Source of the DNA: Piromyces finnis
Lineage: Eukaryota > Neocallimastigomycota > Neocallimastigomycetes > Neocallimastigales > Neocallimastigaceae
DNA: 26,321 nucleotides
Direction of reading: 5' to 3'
NCBI GenBank assembly: GCA_002104945.1
Contig: MCFH01000143.1
Span: forward strand, 1-26,321
The position numbers and the translations under genes are program-made. Below the pieces are notes generated by a model. The model saw nothing but the letters and a program-made list of their open reading frames with translations, did not search any database and was not told where the DNA came from. The stretch's first letter is position 1; the number at the start of each line of letters is the position of its first letter. Shown in pieces: positions 1-10,511 of this stretch.

Positions 1-1159
1 ATAATCATAACACCTCTGTATTATTTATATATATATATATATATAAAACCTTTTAAATGTATAATTGTATAAAAAAGTAAATTTAAATAATTATTAGATT
101 ATATATATATAATAGAATATAAAATGAATAATAATAAAAAAAGGTATAACGTATTATGTCAATTTTAATTATTACTAAAGAATAATCAATGTAGTCAACT
201 TTCTAAATGTGATTAAAAAAAAGGCAAGGTCTAGTTTTTTTGTCAAGAGAAAAATTATGCTCAATTATCTGGTCCTACAGATTTATTTTACTTTTAAACG
301 TTGATACTCTTAGTTATTATCTTAAATCTATTAGTTAAGAATATAAAATATGTTTTTATTTTGGATAAAAAATCATATGGGGACAAGGTTTTTGGTTTAG
401 TTTATCACTGATAAATTTTTTTTTTCTTTTTATTATTAGTATTAAAATTCCTTTCTCCCTACACAATAATAGTAGGAAATTAATTTACTAGAATAAGTAT
501 AAAAATTAATATTTACATAGTTAATAAATTATTAAAATTATTATGTATTAAAAAGATTTTTTTTTTTTTAAAGTCTTAAAATGATAATTTTTATCTTAAT
601 TATTACCATTATTATTTCTATCCTTAATGAATAATAATTAGAATAAATAGGATCAAGTTACTTGAAAAGACAAAAAACTTTGGAAAAATCATACTATAAT
701 TTAACACACTTTTTTTTTTTTAACTTCTTTTCACCTTCTTTTCATTATAATGCTGTTTGATTTTTTAATTAATTTATTATTCCCATTTTTTTGGTTCTTT
801 TTAGTTTATTTGTAAAAAAGTATCTTTTTATCTATCTATCTATCTTTTTTATACTAATTACTATTATATTATCATTAAAGTAAAAAATAAATTTTTTTTT
901 TAAAAAGGAACACAAATAATTTATATCCTATATAAAGAATCCGGTCCTAATTGAAGACAAAATAGCCTATTTTTTAAATACATAAACTCTAAAATATTTA
1001 TTTTTTAAGACTTTGGTAATATATAATTTTATTTATTAATAATTAAAAATCAAAAAACACAATCAGAATAGCATTAGTAAAGAATTTTGCAAGCCCCACA
1101 ATCCACAACATAATAATAAGGGAAAGAAGATTTTTGAGAAGGAGATTGAAAAAGAGTAT
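1..1159. other. Gene-free AT-rich outer segment of left arm
   Basis: No open frame of note. It contains an alternating TA run near 28-47, a short TCTA array near 829-845, and many poly(A)/poly(T) runs. The 16-mer CAATGTAGTCAACTTT at 187-202 also occurs in the leader of the LINE at 22831-22846. The mirror of this segment is 10512-11671. Confidence 0.6.
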
Positions 1160-1480
1160 TAATCAATTGATTTCTTTCCCTTCCTTTCAGACATGATGTT
1201 TAAAATATCAAGAGCATTAGCATAAAAACTAGCTAATGGAGGTATGAATAATTCCATAGACATGTTTATATAGTTGTATTTGAAGTGTTATTTTTAAATC
1301 TAAAATTCTAATATATTCTTTGATTGATAGCAATTTGTGCTTTTTTAGTGTTGGCTTTATTAGAACCAAAAAATGATGCATAATAAAGAACTGTACTATG
1401 AATAAATGAAATTAAGATACGCATTCTGAGGTGGTAGATTAGTACACTATGATTACTTAAAAATCGAAAGAATATTTAAT
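1160..1480 (-). pseudogene. LINE reverse-transcriptase C-terminal relic (left copy)
   Basis: This is the mirror image of the relic at 10191-10511, read on the minus strand. It carries the same text, with the SERKGKK-like end near 1165-1200 and the region encoding LYYASFFGSNKANT near 1350-1400. It is non-functional: it is short and broken by a stop. The assignment rests on the right-arm translation described there. Confidence 0.45.
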
Positions 1481-1618
1481 AATAACAGGATTTACTTTTA
1501 CTATTCATTTTTAAAATAATCGGGTTTCAATTCTAAAAATTCATTAAATGATATTCAATATTTATTTTGGGGAATTGGAATTGTATTTATTATTGATTCA
1601 TTCTCAGTTTTTATTTTT

Positions 1619-2419
1619 TCATTTATAGTTGCCATTGGCTTCACAATTACTTTTCTTATGAATAACTTCATCGTATAAACTATCTAATGAATTTTTTTTT
1701 TTAATATTACTATCATATTGTTTTAAAATATCAAACATTATAGACATCAGAAAAAACAACTTTAACAGGTTCGTCATATGAATATGAATTGACAATAATC
1801 TTATTGATATTATCATCTGATTCCATGATGATTCTGGCATCATGGCGATTTCAATTGATTTTTCTACATCTTCTATATCTAAAGCTTTATTTGTTCTTTT
1901 ATTTCTGTAACCTATAATGACTTTCATGGTTATCAACTATTTCTTCTAAATCTTTGTATATGGTATTGATGGTGTGAATATAAAGGAATTTAGAATCTAT
2001 TGGTGTAAATAAATTATTTATAATAGAATTTTGATCATCTACATCAAGATTTTTGTAATCTGCTAATGCTGAAATAGCTTGATTATCATTATAAAATGTA
2101 GTTTTGATATCTCTTTCATAAACCATTGGATCATTAAGAGACATGTAATATTTAGTTCCAAAATATTTAATTTCATTTATTATTATCTTTCCTTTGTGTA
2201 TCATCAGAATATTTCTTTTTCATTTCTAATTTGAATAAGCTTATTAAAGTATCAGAAAATTCTTTTTTGTTTATTACATTTATTCTTTGATTATTAATGA
2301 ACTTATCAATTGGAAGGCTAAAAATCTATTTCAATTTCAATAGGTTTTTCATATCTTAATGATAGTTGTACGGATTGTTTAAAAAAAGAAATATTACCTC
2401 TTTTATATTTAAACCACAT
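1619..2419 (-). pseudogene. Gene A, left-arm copy, frames broken
   Basis: Reverse-complement twin of the gene at 9257-10054. On the minus strand the reading starts at the ATG complement 2417-2419 and ends at the TGA complement 1619-1621. It is fragmented: one open piece covers 1899-2204 and another 1619-1936. The fractures include an extra T in the GACTTTCATGG stretch near 1920 and a missing T in GGCATCATGG near 1840. This copy does keep the C-terminal frame better, because its A-run at about 1692-1702 has 11 bases against 10 in the right arm. That opens a tail ending KKSNCEANGNYK. The two arms together therefore suggest one protein of about 265 residues. The family is not recognised. Confidence 0.6.
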
Positions 2420-2585
2420 TTCTATTTAATATAAGTTATCTACTAATTCGATTTCTGGTTTTCTGCTTCTGCTTCTATGCATATTGTATTTATTTTTCTC
2501 TTTATTTTATTTTCCAGATTTTATCATAAAATTATCGATTTCATGATATTTACTAATAATAGTAATTAATGCTATTAAATTATTT

Positions 2586-3640
2586 GGTGAATTTTTTTTA
2601 ATGGTTATTATACATATTATAAAAAAAACAAAATTAAAAATAAAAAAAAAATAAAATAAAAAAAAATATGTTTAATTAAATACAAATGAAAAAAAGGTCT
2701 GGTTAAAATTCTGCATGAGGTCGAATTTCTTCTGGCTAAAAAGTTTGGCTAAATCGCCAAAAATCTATGATTTATATTAAATCATCATGAATAAAAATTG
2801 AGTATAATGTATTCTAATAATTTTAATTAAAGTAAGAAAGCCACTATTATACTAAAGTATAATAATTGTATTTGACTTCCAATGGGACACGAGCCAAAGA
2901 TCAAAATTTTATCATGGGACAAAATTATGATCTCTGTTGGTTGCGCTGGCCCTCCTGGCCTGCTTTACTATTTCTTCAGCATTGACGCTCTTGGAGGTTG
3001 TTTCAAACCTTTTGTTGACCATTGCTGACCAATAACAAAAGGCATGATTTTTGGTTAGAAGTTACGTTGTTACCGTCAAGAATGGTGTTCTTTTGTAAAT
3101 GCCAGACTGAATTTGACACTTGCAAAATTCTTTCCATTCCCTTGAATTGTAATTGATATTGTTAAAACTTCTTTCTCCAAGAAGGAATTAAATATTTTAT
3201 TGCACATACTAGAATAATCATACACATTAATATTTACCGATTATTAGAACTATTACTATTATAAAAATTACTATCTAAATTAGAATTATTATCTTCACTA
3301 TTGCTATATTGCTATTACTACTATTATCATATTATCAATAATATTAATTAAAATTATTATTAAAATTATTATTATTATTAATGCTACCATTACTATTATT
3401 ATTACTATTACTATTATTATTATTATTGCTATTTCTATTGATATTAAAATATTCATTATTATTGATAGGATTATTAGTATTAAGTTGATTAAAAAAATTT
3501 AATAGTTAGACAAAGTAATTGTAATGTTTTTTTAATACGGATATCTCTAAATGTTGGACAATCTAATAACCAATATTTAATACTTTGATCTTCCACTTTT
3601 GCAACATGGACAGTAGTTAGGACAAACTGGATCAACAAAT
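2586..3640 (-). mobile_element. 5'-truncated LINE tail, left-arm copy
   Basis: Mirror of 8031-9083. On the minus strand it begins at the junction with gene B (GGATCAACAAATTT near 3630) and runs through a degenerate zinc-knuckle region, an AAT-rich Asn/Ser tract, the ORF2 C-terminus and a 3' UTR. It resembles the better copy at 21221-22195, sharing the text CAGGCCAGGAGGGCCAGCGC and GGAAGTCAAATACAATTATT in reverse complement. It does not encode an intact protein. Confidence 0.75.
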
Positions 3641-3963
3641 TTTTGATGATTTAGAAGCAAGAACAGATACTAACGATAATGATACTATTATAGGTTATAA
3701 AAATAAAAAAACAAATGAAGATTTAGATGTAGACAGTGTAGAAAAATCAATTAAAATATTAGAAAGAACTAAAGAAAAGTCTTCATATAAAATAGTAGAT
3801 TTTTAAATACAGATACCTATAATGTAATTTCAAAATATTTATCTCATTTAAACCATATTGAAGAAACATGAAGAAATTGGAAAATAAATATAAAACTAAT
3901 TCCGTATTATTAAATAATTTAATAATGGAGAAATTAAAAAAAAGTGATTGTGTAATAATGTGA
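3633..3963 (+). pseudogene. Gene B, left-arm copy, frameshifted
   Basis: Mirror twin of the open frame at 7708-8040. Reading begins near CAACAAATTTTTGATGATTTAG and ends at TGA 3961-3963. The first part (IIGYKNKKTNEDLDVDSVEKSIKI) is open. A missing pair of bases in GTAGATTTTTAAATAC (right arm: GATCTTTTAAATAC), an extra A in GAAGAAACATG, an extra G in ATTGGAAAAT and a shorter A-run destroy the rest. Without these small indels it would match the right-arm frame, including the CVIM ending. Confidence 0.6.
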
Positions 3964-5790
3964 ATTGATAAAGGCACGACTAAAAAATTAAAGTTTAAAA
4001 TGAAAATAAAAAGCATATTAATAAAAATATATTCAATAATGAATGATAAAAAGAAATAAATTATTATAGTTTATGCTATTGAGAATTAAAATTAAAACAA
4101 AAAACTAATAAACTAAAATTTCTCACTTATAATAATAGTAACAAATAACATAATAAAATAAAATAAGTATTAAAATATGATCTTAAATAAAAACAACAAC
4201 AACAACAACAACAACAACAAAAATAAACAACAAAAAACAAACATTAAAAAGTATTCTTTTTCTAAAAAAAAAAAAAAATTAATTCTTTCATAATTAATTA
4301 ATATAAAAAATTATTAAAAATAAATGAAAATTTCTAAAAAAGTATAAATGAAAAATATTTAAAGTAAATGATCGTTTTATATCATTTTATTTGTTTTAAA
4401 GTAAATTGATTTTAAAACCTTTAATAATAAAAAAAGACAATTTGTTACATTTTAGTCAACTATTTAAAAATGAAATTTAAAAAAATTTAAATTCTTCTAT
4501 TTATAATTATGAATTAGTTTGATTACTTCCTAAATCAAATAAAATTAATAATTATTATTAGAAAGTTTGTTTATGAACTATTAAATAAAGATAAAGAAAA
4601 ATGATTAAAAAAAATAATTTTTATTTCCAAAATAATAAACATTTTTAATTTGCTTAAATTTAATGTATCATTTATTTATCATTTATTTAATAATTATTTT
4701 TATTAATTTTAGGTTGATTTTATTAATAAAGTTTATTTATAATAAATTATATAAATAGGTTAATTACAAGTAATTATTTAATACAAAATTCAATAAATTA
4801 TACTATAATATGTGGCTTAATCTATTACTAAAAATCATGTACATGAATATTCTTTAGAACATGTGAATTACTAACTATTACTAATGTATTATTAATCAAT
4901 AATAATTAAAGTTTATTAAGTTTATGATATTATAACAATTTTGTTTGTTAGAATATGTGAAGCTGATATGAAATTAATATGTCTAGCTACATATTAGCCA
5001 TATTTAAAATAATTTTTATTATTTAAAATATATATTTTCATATTTAAAATTTATATATAATATTTCATAATAATAATATAATAATTGATATACATTATAA
5101 TACATTATGTATATATTAACTATAGAATTCATGTACACATTTCATTATATTCCTCATATATTAATATTATATATTAGTATAAATTTTATTGTAATACTTA
5201 TTTGTATTGAATTACCTTTCCTAATATAGTAATATTTCATTTAAAATGAAAAATATATTATATTTATATCCTATTTAATTATTATTCATATATTATGAAT
5301 ACATTACATTATATAATTGATATTCAATTATATTATAGGAATTTTATAATATAAAAATATTCATGTAAAAATTGTTAATAATTAGAGAAGAGCTTTAATA
5401 ATTAATAAGAAAAATAGTAAAAGTGAAATTATCAATAAGAGAGAAGTTAATAATAATAATAATAAAATATTTTTCACCTAATAATAAATTATAAATAAAG
5501 TAATATTAAATGACTACAACATAAAAGAAACATATATCAATTGGTGCGAAGTGTGAGGTTGTAGAATAAAAGATATTAATATTATTAATATTAGTTAAGT
5601 AAATCTATAAATAGGTGAATTTAATTATTTAGTGTAAAGATATAATAATATCTTTAGATTATTTAATAATTAACTATTAATTATTAAATAATAAATTAAT
5701 ATTTATTAAAATTAACTATGAAATTTTTAATATTCAATGGAATAATTTAATAATAAATTATTTTATAATAATTCCGTCAAATTAAATAAA
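3964..5790. other. Gene-free inner segment of left arm
   Basis: Nearly pure A+T with no reading frame that looks coding on either strand. It includes an AAC array at about 4190-4222 and several imperfect AT-rich stem-forming stretches. The 65-bp stretch around 5535-5600 (GGTGCGAAGTGTGAGG) is the only G-rich island and is duplicated in the right arm near 6112-6133. I see no RNA gene signature. Confidence 0.55.
4190..4222. repeat. (AAC)n microsatellite, left arm
   Basis: About eleven AAC units, mirrored as GTT units near 7441-7480. This kind of trinucleotide run is common in Dictyostelium DNA. It lies outside any credible reading frame here. The right-arm copy has an interruption pattern (GTTGTTATTTTTGTTG) similar to that of the left copy. 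Confidence 0.85.
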
Positions 5791-5880
5791 GATAAATATT
5801 TAAATTTAAGGAACAAAAGAATCTTAATTAAATTTAAATATTTCAAATATTTTAAATATTCATAATAACTTTAAATACTT
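5791..5880. other. Asymmetric centre of the palindrome
   Basis: These 90 bases lie between the last clearly paired positions (5790 and 5881). They are almost pure A+T and only partly self-complementary: GATAAATATTTAAATTTAA on the left loosely matches TTAAATTTAAATATTTC on the right. No gene is visible. A short non-palindromic centre is expected for a stable inverted duplication. The same feature could also mark a fold-back point in a read or clone. Confidence 0.7.
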
Positions 5881-7707
5881 TTTATTTAATTTTGACGGAA
5901 TTATTATAAAATAATTTATTATTAAATTATTCCATTGAATATTAAAAATTTCATAGTTAATTTTAATAAATATTAATTTATTATTTAATAATTAATAGTT
6001 AATTATTAAATAATCTAAAGATATATATTATATCTTTACACTATAATTAAATTCACCTATATTATAGATTTACTTAACTAATATTAATAATATTAATATC
6101 TTTTATTCTACAACCTCACACTTCGCACCAATTTGATATATGTTTCTTTTATGTTGTAGTCATTTAATATTACTTTATTTATAATTTATTATATTAGGTG
6201 AAAAATATTTTATTATTATTATTATTAACTTCTCTCTTATTGATAATTTCACTTTTACTATTTTCTTATTAATTATTAAAGCTCTTCTCTAATTATTAAC
6301 AATTTTTTACATGAATATTTTTATATTATAAAATCCTATAATATAATTGAATATCAATTATATAATGTAATGTATTCATAATATATGAATAATAATTAAT
6401 AGGATATAAATATAATATATTTTTCATTTTAAATGAAATATTACTATATTAGGAAAGGTAATTCAATACAAATAAGTATTACAATAAAATTTATACTAAT
6501 ATATAATATTAATATATGAGAATATAATGAAATGTGTACATGAATTCTATAGTTAATATATACATAATGTATTATAATGTATATCAATTATTATATTATT
6601 ATTATGAAAATATTATATATAAATTTTAAAATATGAAAATATATATTTTAAATAATAAAAATTATTTTAAATATGGCTAATATGTAGCTAGACATATTAA
6701 TTTCATATCAGCTTCACATATTCTAACAAACAAAATTGTATAAATATCATAACTTAATAAACTTTAATTATTATTGATTAATAATACATTAGTAATAGTT
6801 AGTAATTCACATGTTCTAAGAATATTCATGTACATGATTTTTAGTAATAGATTAAGCCACATATTATAGTATAATTTATTGAATTTTGTATTAAATAATT
6901 ACTTGTAATTACCTATTTATATAATTTATTATAAATAAACTTTATTAATAAAATCAACCTAAAATTAATAAAAATAATTATTAAATAAATGATAAATAAA
7001 TGATACATTAAATTTAAGCAAATTAAAAAATGTTTATTATTTGGAAATAAAAATTATTTTTTTAATCATTTTTTCTTTATCTTTATTTAATAGTTCATAA
7101 ACAAACTTTCTAATAATAATTATTAATTTTATTTGATTTTAGGAAGTAATCAAACTAATTCATAATTATAAATAGAAGAATTTAAATTTTTTTAAATTTC
7201 ATTTTTAAATAGTTGACTAAAATGTAACAAATTGTCTTTTTTTATTATTAAAGGTTTTAAAATCAATTTACTTTAAAACAAATAAAATGATATAAAACGA
7301 TCATTTACTTTAAATATTTTTCATTTATACTTTTTTAGAAATTTTCATTTATTTTTAATAATTTTTTATATTAATTAATTATGAAAGAATTAATTTTTTT
7401 TTTTTTTTAGAAAAAGAATACTTTTTAATGTTTGTTTTTTGTTGTTATTTTTGTTGTTGTTGTTGTTGTTGTTGTTGTTTTATTTAAGATCATATTTTAA
7501 TACTTATTTTATTTTATTATGTTATTTGTTACTATTATTATAAGTGAGAAATTTTAGTTTATTAGTTTTTTGTTTTAATTTTAATTCTCAATAGCATAAA
7601 CTATAATAATTTATTTCTTTTTATCATTTCATTATTGAATATATTTTTATTAATATGCTTTTTATTTTCATTTTAAACTTTAATTTTTTAGTCGTGCCTT
7701 TATCAAT
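5881..7707. other. Gene-free inner segment of right arm
   Basis: Mirror of 3964-5790. It is A+T-rich with a GTT array at about 7441-7480 and no credible coding frame. Short open stretches here consist of Phe/Ile/Leu/Asn strings typical of non-coding AT-rich DNA. Confidence 0.55.
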
Positions 7708-8040
7708 TCACATTATTACACAATCACTTTTTTTTTTAATTTCTCCATTATTAAATTTATTTAATAATACGGAATTAGTTTTATATTTATTTTCAATTTC
7801 TTCATGTTCTTCAATATGGTTTAAATGAGATAAATATTTTGAAATTACATTATAGGTATCTGTATTTAAAAGATCTACTATTTTATATGAAGACTTTTCT
7901 TTAGTTCTTTCTAATATTTTAATTGATTTTTCTACACTGTCTACATCTAAATCTTCATTTGTTTTTTTATTTTTATAACCTATAATAGTATCATTATCGT
8001 TAGTATCTGTTCTTGCTTCTAAATCATCAAAAATTTGTTG
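7708..8040 (-). CDS. Gene B: N-terminally truncated protein with CAAX-like CVIM end
   Basis: Minus-strand reading frame of 110 codons ending at TGA (complement of 7708-7710), with no internal stop or frameshift. It has no start of its own. Its upstream side is cut at about 8031-8040, where the LINE tail begins, and the next in-frame codons are LINE-derived. The product is hydrophilic, starts near FDDLEARTDTND, contains IIGYKNKKTNEDLDVDSVEKS and SKYLSHLNHIEEHEEIENK, and ends in a basic stretch, then KKKSDCVIM. CVIM after a poly-Lys run fits a prenylated, membrane-bound C-terminus of the K-Ras type; this is inference from the motif. The IIGY block aligns with residues of gene A (IIGYRNKRTNKALDIEDVEKS), so the two are paralogues. 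I do not recognise the family. It is probably a pseudogene fragment, because its N-terminus is missing. Confidence 0.55.
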   Translation of the reverse strand, partial: QQIFDDLEARTDTNDNDTIIGYKNKKTNEDLDVDSVEKSIKILERTKEKSSYKIVDLLNTDTYNVISKYLSHLNHIEEHEEIENKYKTNSVLLNKFNNGEIKKKSDCVIM

Positions 8041-9083
8041 ATCCAGTTTGTCCTAACTACTGTCCATGTTGCAAAAGTGGAGATCAAAGTATTAAATATT
8101 GGTTATTAGATTGTCCAACATTTAGAGATATCCGTATTAAAAAAAACATTACAATTACTTTGTCTAACTATTAAATTTTTTTAATCAACTTAATACTAAT
8201 AATCCTATCAATAATAATGAATATTTTAATATCAATAGAAATAGCAATAATAATAATAATAGTAATAGTAATAATAATAGTAATGGTAGCATTAATAATA
8301 ATAATAATTTTAATAATAATTTTAATTAATATTATTGATAATATTGATAATAGTAGTAATAGCAATATAGCAATAGTGAAGATAATAATTCTAATTTAGA
8401 TAGTAATTTAGTTAATAATAGTAATAGTTCTAATAATCGGTAAATATTAATGTGTATGATTATTCTAGTATGTGCAATAAAATATTTAATTCCTTCTTGG
8501 AGAAAGAAGTTTTAACAATATCAATTACAATTCAAGGGAATGGAAAGAATTTTGCAAGTGTCAAATTCAGTCTGGCATTTACAAAAGAACACCATTCTTG
8601 ACGGTAACAACGTAACTTCTAACCAAAAATCATGCCTTTTGTTATTGGTCAGCAATGGTCAACAAAAGGTTTGAAACAACCTCCAAGAGCGTCAATGCTG
8701 AAGAAATAGTAAAGCAGGCCAGGAGGGCCAGCGCAACCAACAGAGATCATAATTTTGTCCCATGATAAAATTTTGATCTTTGGCTCGGTGTCCCATTGGA
8801 AGTCAAATACAATTATTATACTTTAGTATAATAGTGGCTTTCTTACTTTAATTAAAATTATTAGAATACATTATACTCAATTTTTATTCATGATGATTTA
8901 ATATAAATCATAGATTTTTGGCGATTTAGCCAAACTTTTTAGCCAGAAGAAATTCGACCTCATGCAGAATTTTAACCAGACCTTTTTTTCATTTGTATTT
9001 AATTAAACATATTTTTTTTTATTTTTATTTTTTTATTTTTAATTTTGTTTTTTTTATAATATGTATAATAACCATTAAAAAAA
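8031..9083 (+). mobile_element. 5'-truncated LINE tail, right-arm copy (degenerate)
   Basis: Begins at AAATTTGTTGATCCAGTTTG, identical to the LINE copy at about 21216. It continues through the zinc-knuckle codons, a long AAT-rich Asn/Ser tract, the ORF2 C-terminus and a 3' UTR, ending near a run of eight A (about 9076-9083). It is degenerate. The knuckle has changed from CCKCGDQSIKHW to CCKSGDQSIKYW, so a Cys and the His ligand are lost, and the frame is broken repeatedly. The 5' join falls inside gene B and has short microhomology (AAATTTGTTG). I found no clean target-site duplication. Its 3' UTR has about 100 bp (about 8892-8992) absent from the copy near 22085. Confidence 0.8.
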
Positions 9084-9193
9084 ATTCACCAAATAATTTA
9101 ATAGCATTAATTACTATTATTAGTAAATATCATGAAATCGATAATTTTATGATAAAATCTGGAAAATAAAATAAAGAGAAAAATAAATACAAT

Positions 9194-9250
9194 ATGCATA
9201 GAAGCAGAAGCAGAAAACCAGAAATCGAATTAGTAGATAACTTATATTAA
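9194..9250 (+). other. Short upstream frame in phase with gene A
   Basis: ATG at 9194 opens 18 codons (MHRSRSRKPEIELVDNLY) and stops at TAA 9248-9250, two codons before the ATG of gene A at 9257 and in the same phase. Both arms carry the same TAA. It could be the true N-terminus of gene A interrupted by a nonsense change, or a short upstream ORF. The Arg/Ser-rich start reads like protein, so a nonsense mutation is plausible. Not resolved. Confidence 0.35.
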
Positions 9251-9256
9251 ATAGAA

Positions 9257-10054
9257 ATGTGGTTTAAATATAAAAGAGGTAATATTTCTTTTTTTAAACA
9301 ATCCGTACAACTATCATTAAGATATGAAAAACCTATTGAAATTGAAATAGATTTTAGCCTTCCAATTGATAAGTTCATTAATAATCAAAGAATAAATGTA
9401 ATAAACAAAAAAGAATTTTCTGATACTTTAATAAGCTTATTCAAATTAGAAATGAAAAAGAAATATTCTGATGATACACAAAGGAAAGATAATAATAAAT
9501 GAAATTAAATATTTTGGAACTAAATATTACATGTCTCTTAATGATCCAATGGTTTATGAAAGAGATATCAAAACTACATTTTATAATGATAATCAAGCTA
9601 TTTCAGCATTAGCAGATTACAAAAATCTTGATGTAGATGATCAAAATTCTATTATAAATAATTTATTTACACCAATAGATTCTAAATTCCTTTATATTCA
9701 CACCATCAATACCATATACAAAGATTTAGAAGAAATAGTTGATAACCATGAAGTCATTATAGGTTACAGAAATAAAAGAACAAATAAAGCTTTAGATATA
9801 GAAGATGTAGAAAAATCAATTGAAATCGCCATGAATGCCAGAATCATCATGGAATCAGATGATAATATCAATAAGATTATTGTCAATTCATATTCATATG
9901 ACGAACCTGTTAAAGTTGTTTTTTCTGATGTCTATAATGTTGATATTTTAAAACAATATGATAGTAATATTAAAAAAAAAATTCATTAGATAGTTTATAC
10001 GATGAAGTTATTCATAAGAAAAGTAATTGTGAAGCCAATGGCAACTATAAATGA
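9257..10054 (+). CDS. Gene A: unrecognised protein, split by two frameshifts
   Basis: Two long pieces overlap. The first is 9257-9502 (MWFKYKRGNISFFK... to KKKYSDD). The second is in another phase and is open from about 9456 to 9989, including MIHKGKIIINEIKYFGTKYY. A one-base shift in the A-rich stretch near 9452-9462 would join them; this shift is present in both arms. A second shift lies in the A-run at about 9972-9981 (10 A here, 11 in the left arm). The longer run extends the product to TGA 10052-10054 through NSLDSLYDEVIHKK. The joined product would be about 265 residues, hydrophilic, without signal peptide or membrane segment. Its VIIGYRNKRTNKALDIEDVEKSIEI block is shared with gene B. 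No family is recognised. Whether it is a live gene using frameshifting or a decayed one cannot be told from sequence alone. Confidence 0.55.
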
Positions 10055-10190
10055 AAAAATAAAAACTGAGAATGAATCAATAATAAATACAATTCAATTC
10101 CCAAAATAAATATTGAATATCATTTAATGAATTTTTAGAATTGAACCCGATTATTTTAAAAATGAATAGTAAAAGTAATCCTGTTATTAT

Positions 10191-10511
10191 TAAATATTCT
10201 TTCGATTTTTAAGTAATCATAGTGTACTAATCTACCACCTCAGAATGCGTATCTTAATTTCATTTATTCATAGTACAGTTCTTTATTATGCATCATTTTT
10301 TGGTTCTAATAAAGCCAACACTAAAAAAGCACAAATTGCTATCAATCAAAGAATATATTAGAATTTTAGATTTAAAAATAACACTTCAAATACAACTATA
10401 TATAACATGTCTATGGAATTATTCATACCTCCATTAGCTAGTTTTTATGCTAATGCTCTTGATATTTTAAACATCATGTCTGAAAGGAAGGGAAAGAAAT
10501 CAATTGATTAA
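10191..10511 (+). pseudogene. LINE reverse-transcriptase C-terminal (thumb) relic
   Basis: One phase from 10194 reads IFFRFLSNHSVLIYHLRMRI, then LISFIHSTVLYYASFFGSNK and ANTKKAQIAINQRIY. It then hits TAG and continues in the same phase with NFRFKNNTSNTTIYNMSMEL, FIPPLASFYANALDILN, and a stop at 10509-10511. The pattern of a Leu/Tyr-rich segment before a Gln/Asn-Arg stretch, then a TS..T....ELxIPPL segment, is what non-LTR retrotransposon RTs show after the catalytic core. It is non-functional because of its isolation and the internal stop. It lies downstream of the LINE tail, the reverse of the order expected in one element, so it derives from a separate or rearranged copy. Family assignment is by pattern only. 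Confidence 0.5.

Larger units (their letters stand above)
1..5790. repeat. Left arm of the palindrome
   Basis: This arm holds, from its outer end inward, an AT-rich outer segment, an RT-fragment relic, gene A (minus), a LINE tail (minus), gene B (plus) and a long gene-free inner segment. Relative to the right arm it shows many single-base indels. Examples are GACTTTC against GACTTC in gene A, GGCATCATGG against GGCATTCATGG, GGGACACGAG against GGGACACCGAG, and TTGGGGAATT against TTGGGAATT. They break reading frames that are open in the right arm, so this arm is either decayed or less accurately sequenced. Confidence 0.9.

Noticed and set aside
8171-8399. Ile-rich frames on both strands within the palindrome LINE tail
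   Set aside because: They come from the AAT-rich Asn/Ser tract of the LINE read in the wrong phase; the Asn phase is the original one.
8031-9090. Target-site duplication for the palindrome LINE tail
   Set aside because: Bases before the 5' join (TCATCAAAAATTT) and after the A-run (TTCACCAAATAATTT) are only loosely alike, within what AT-rich DNA gives by chance.
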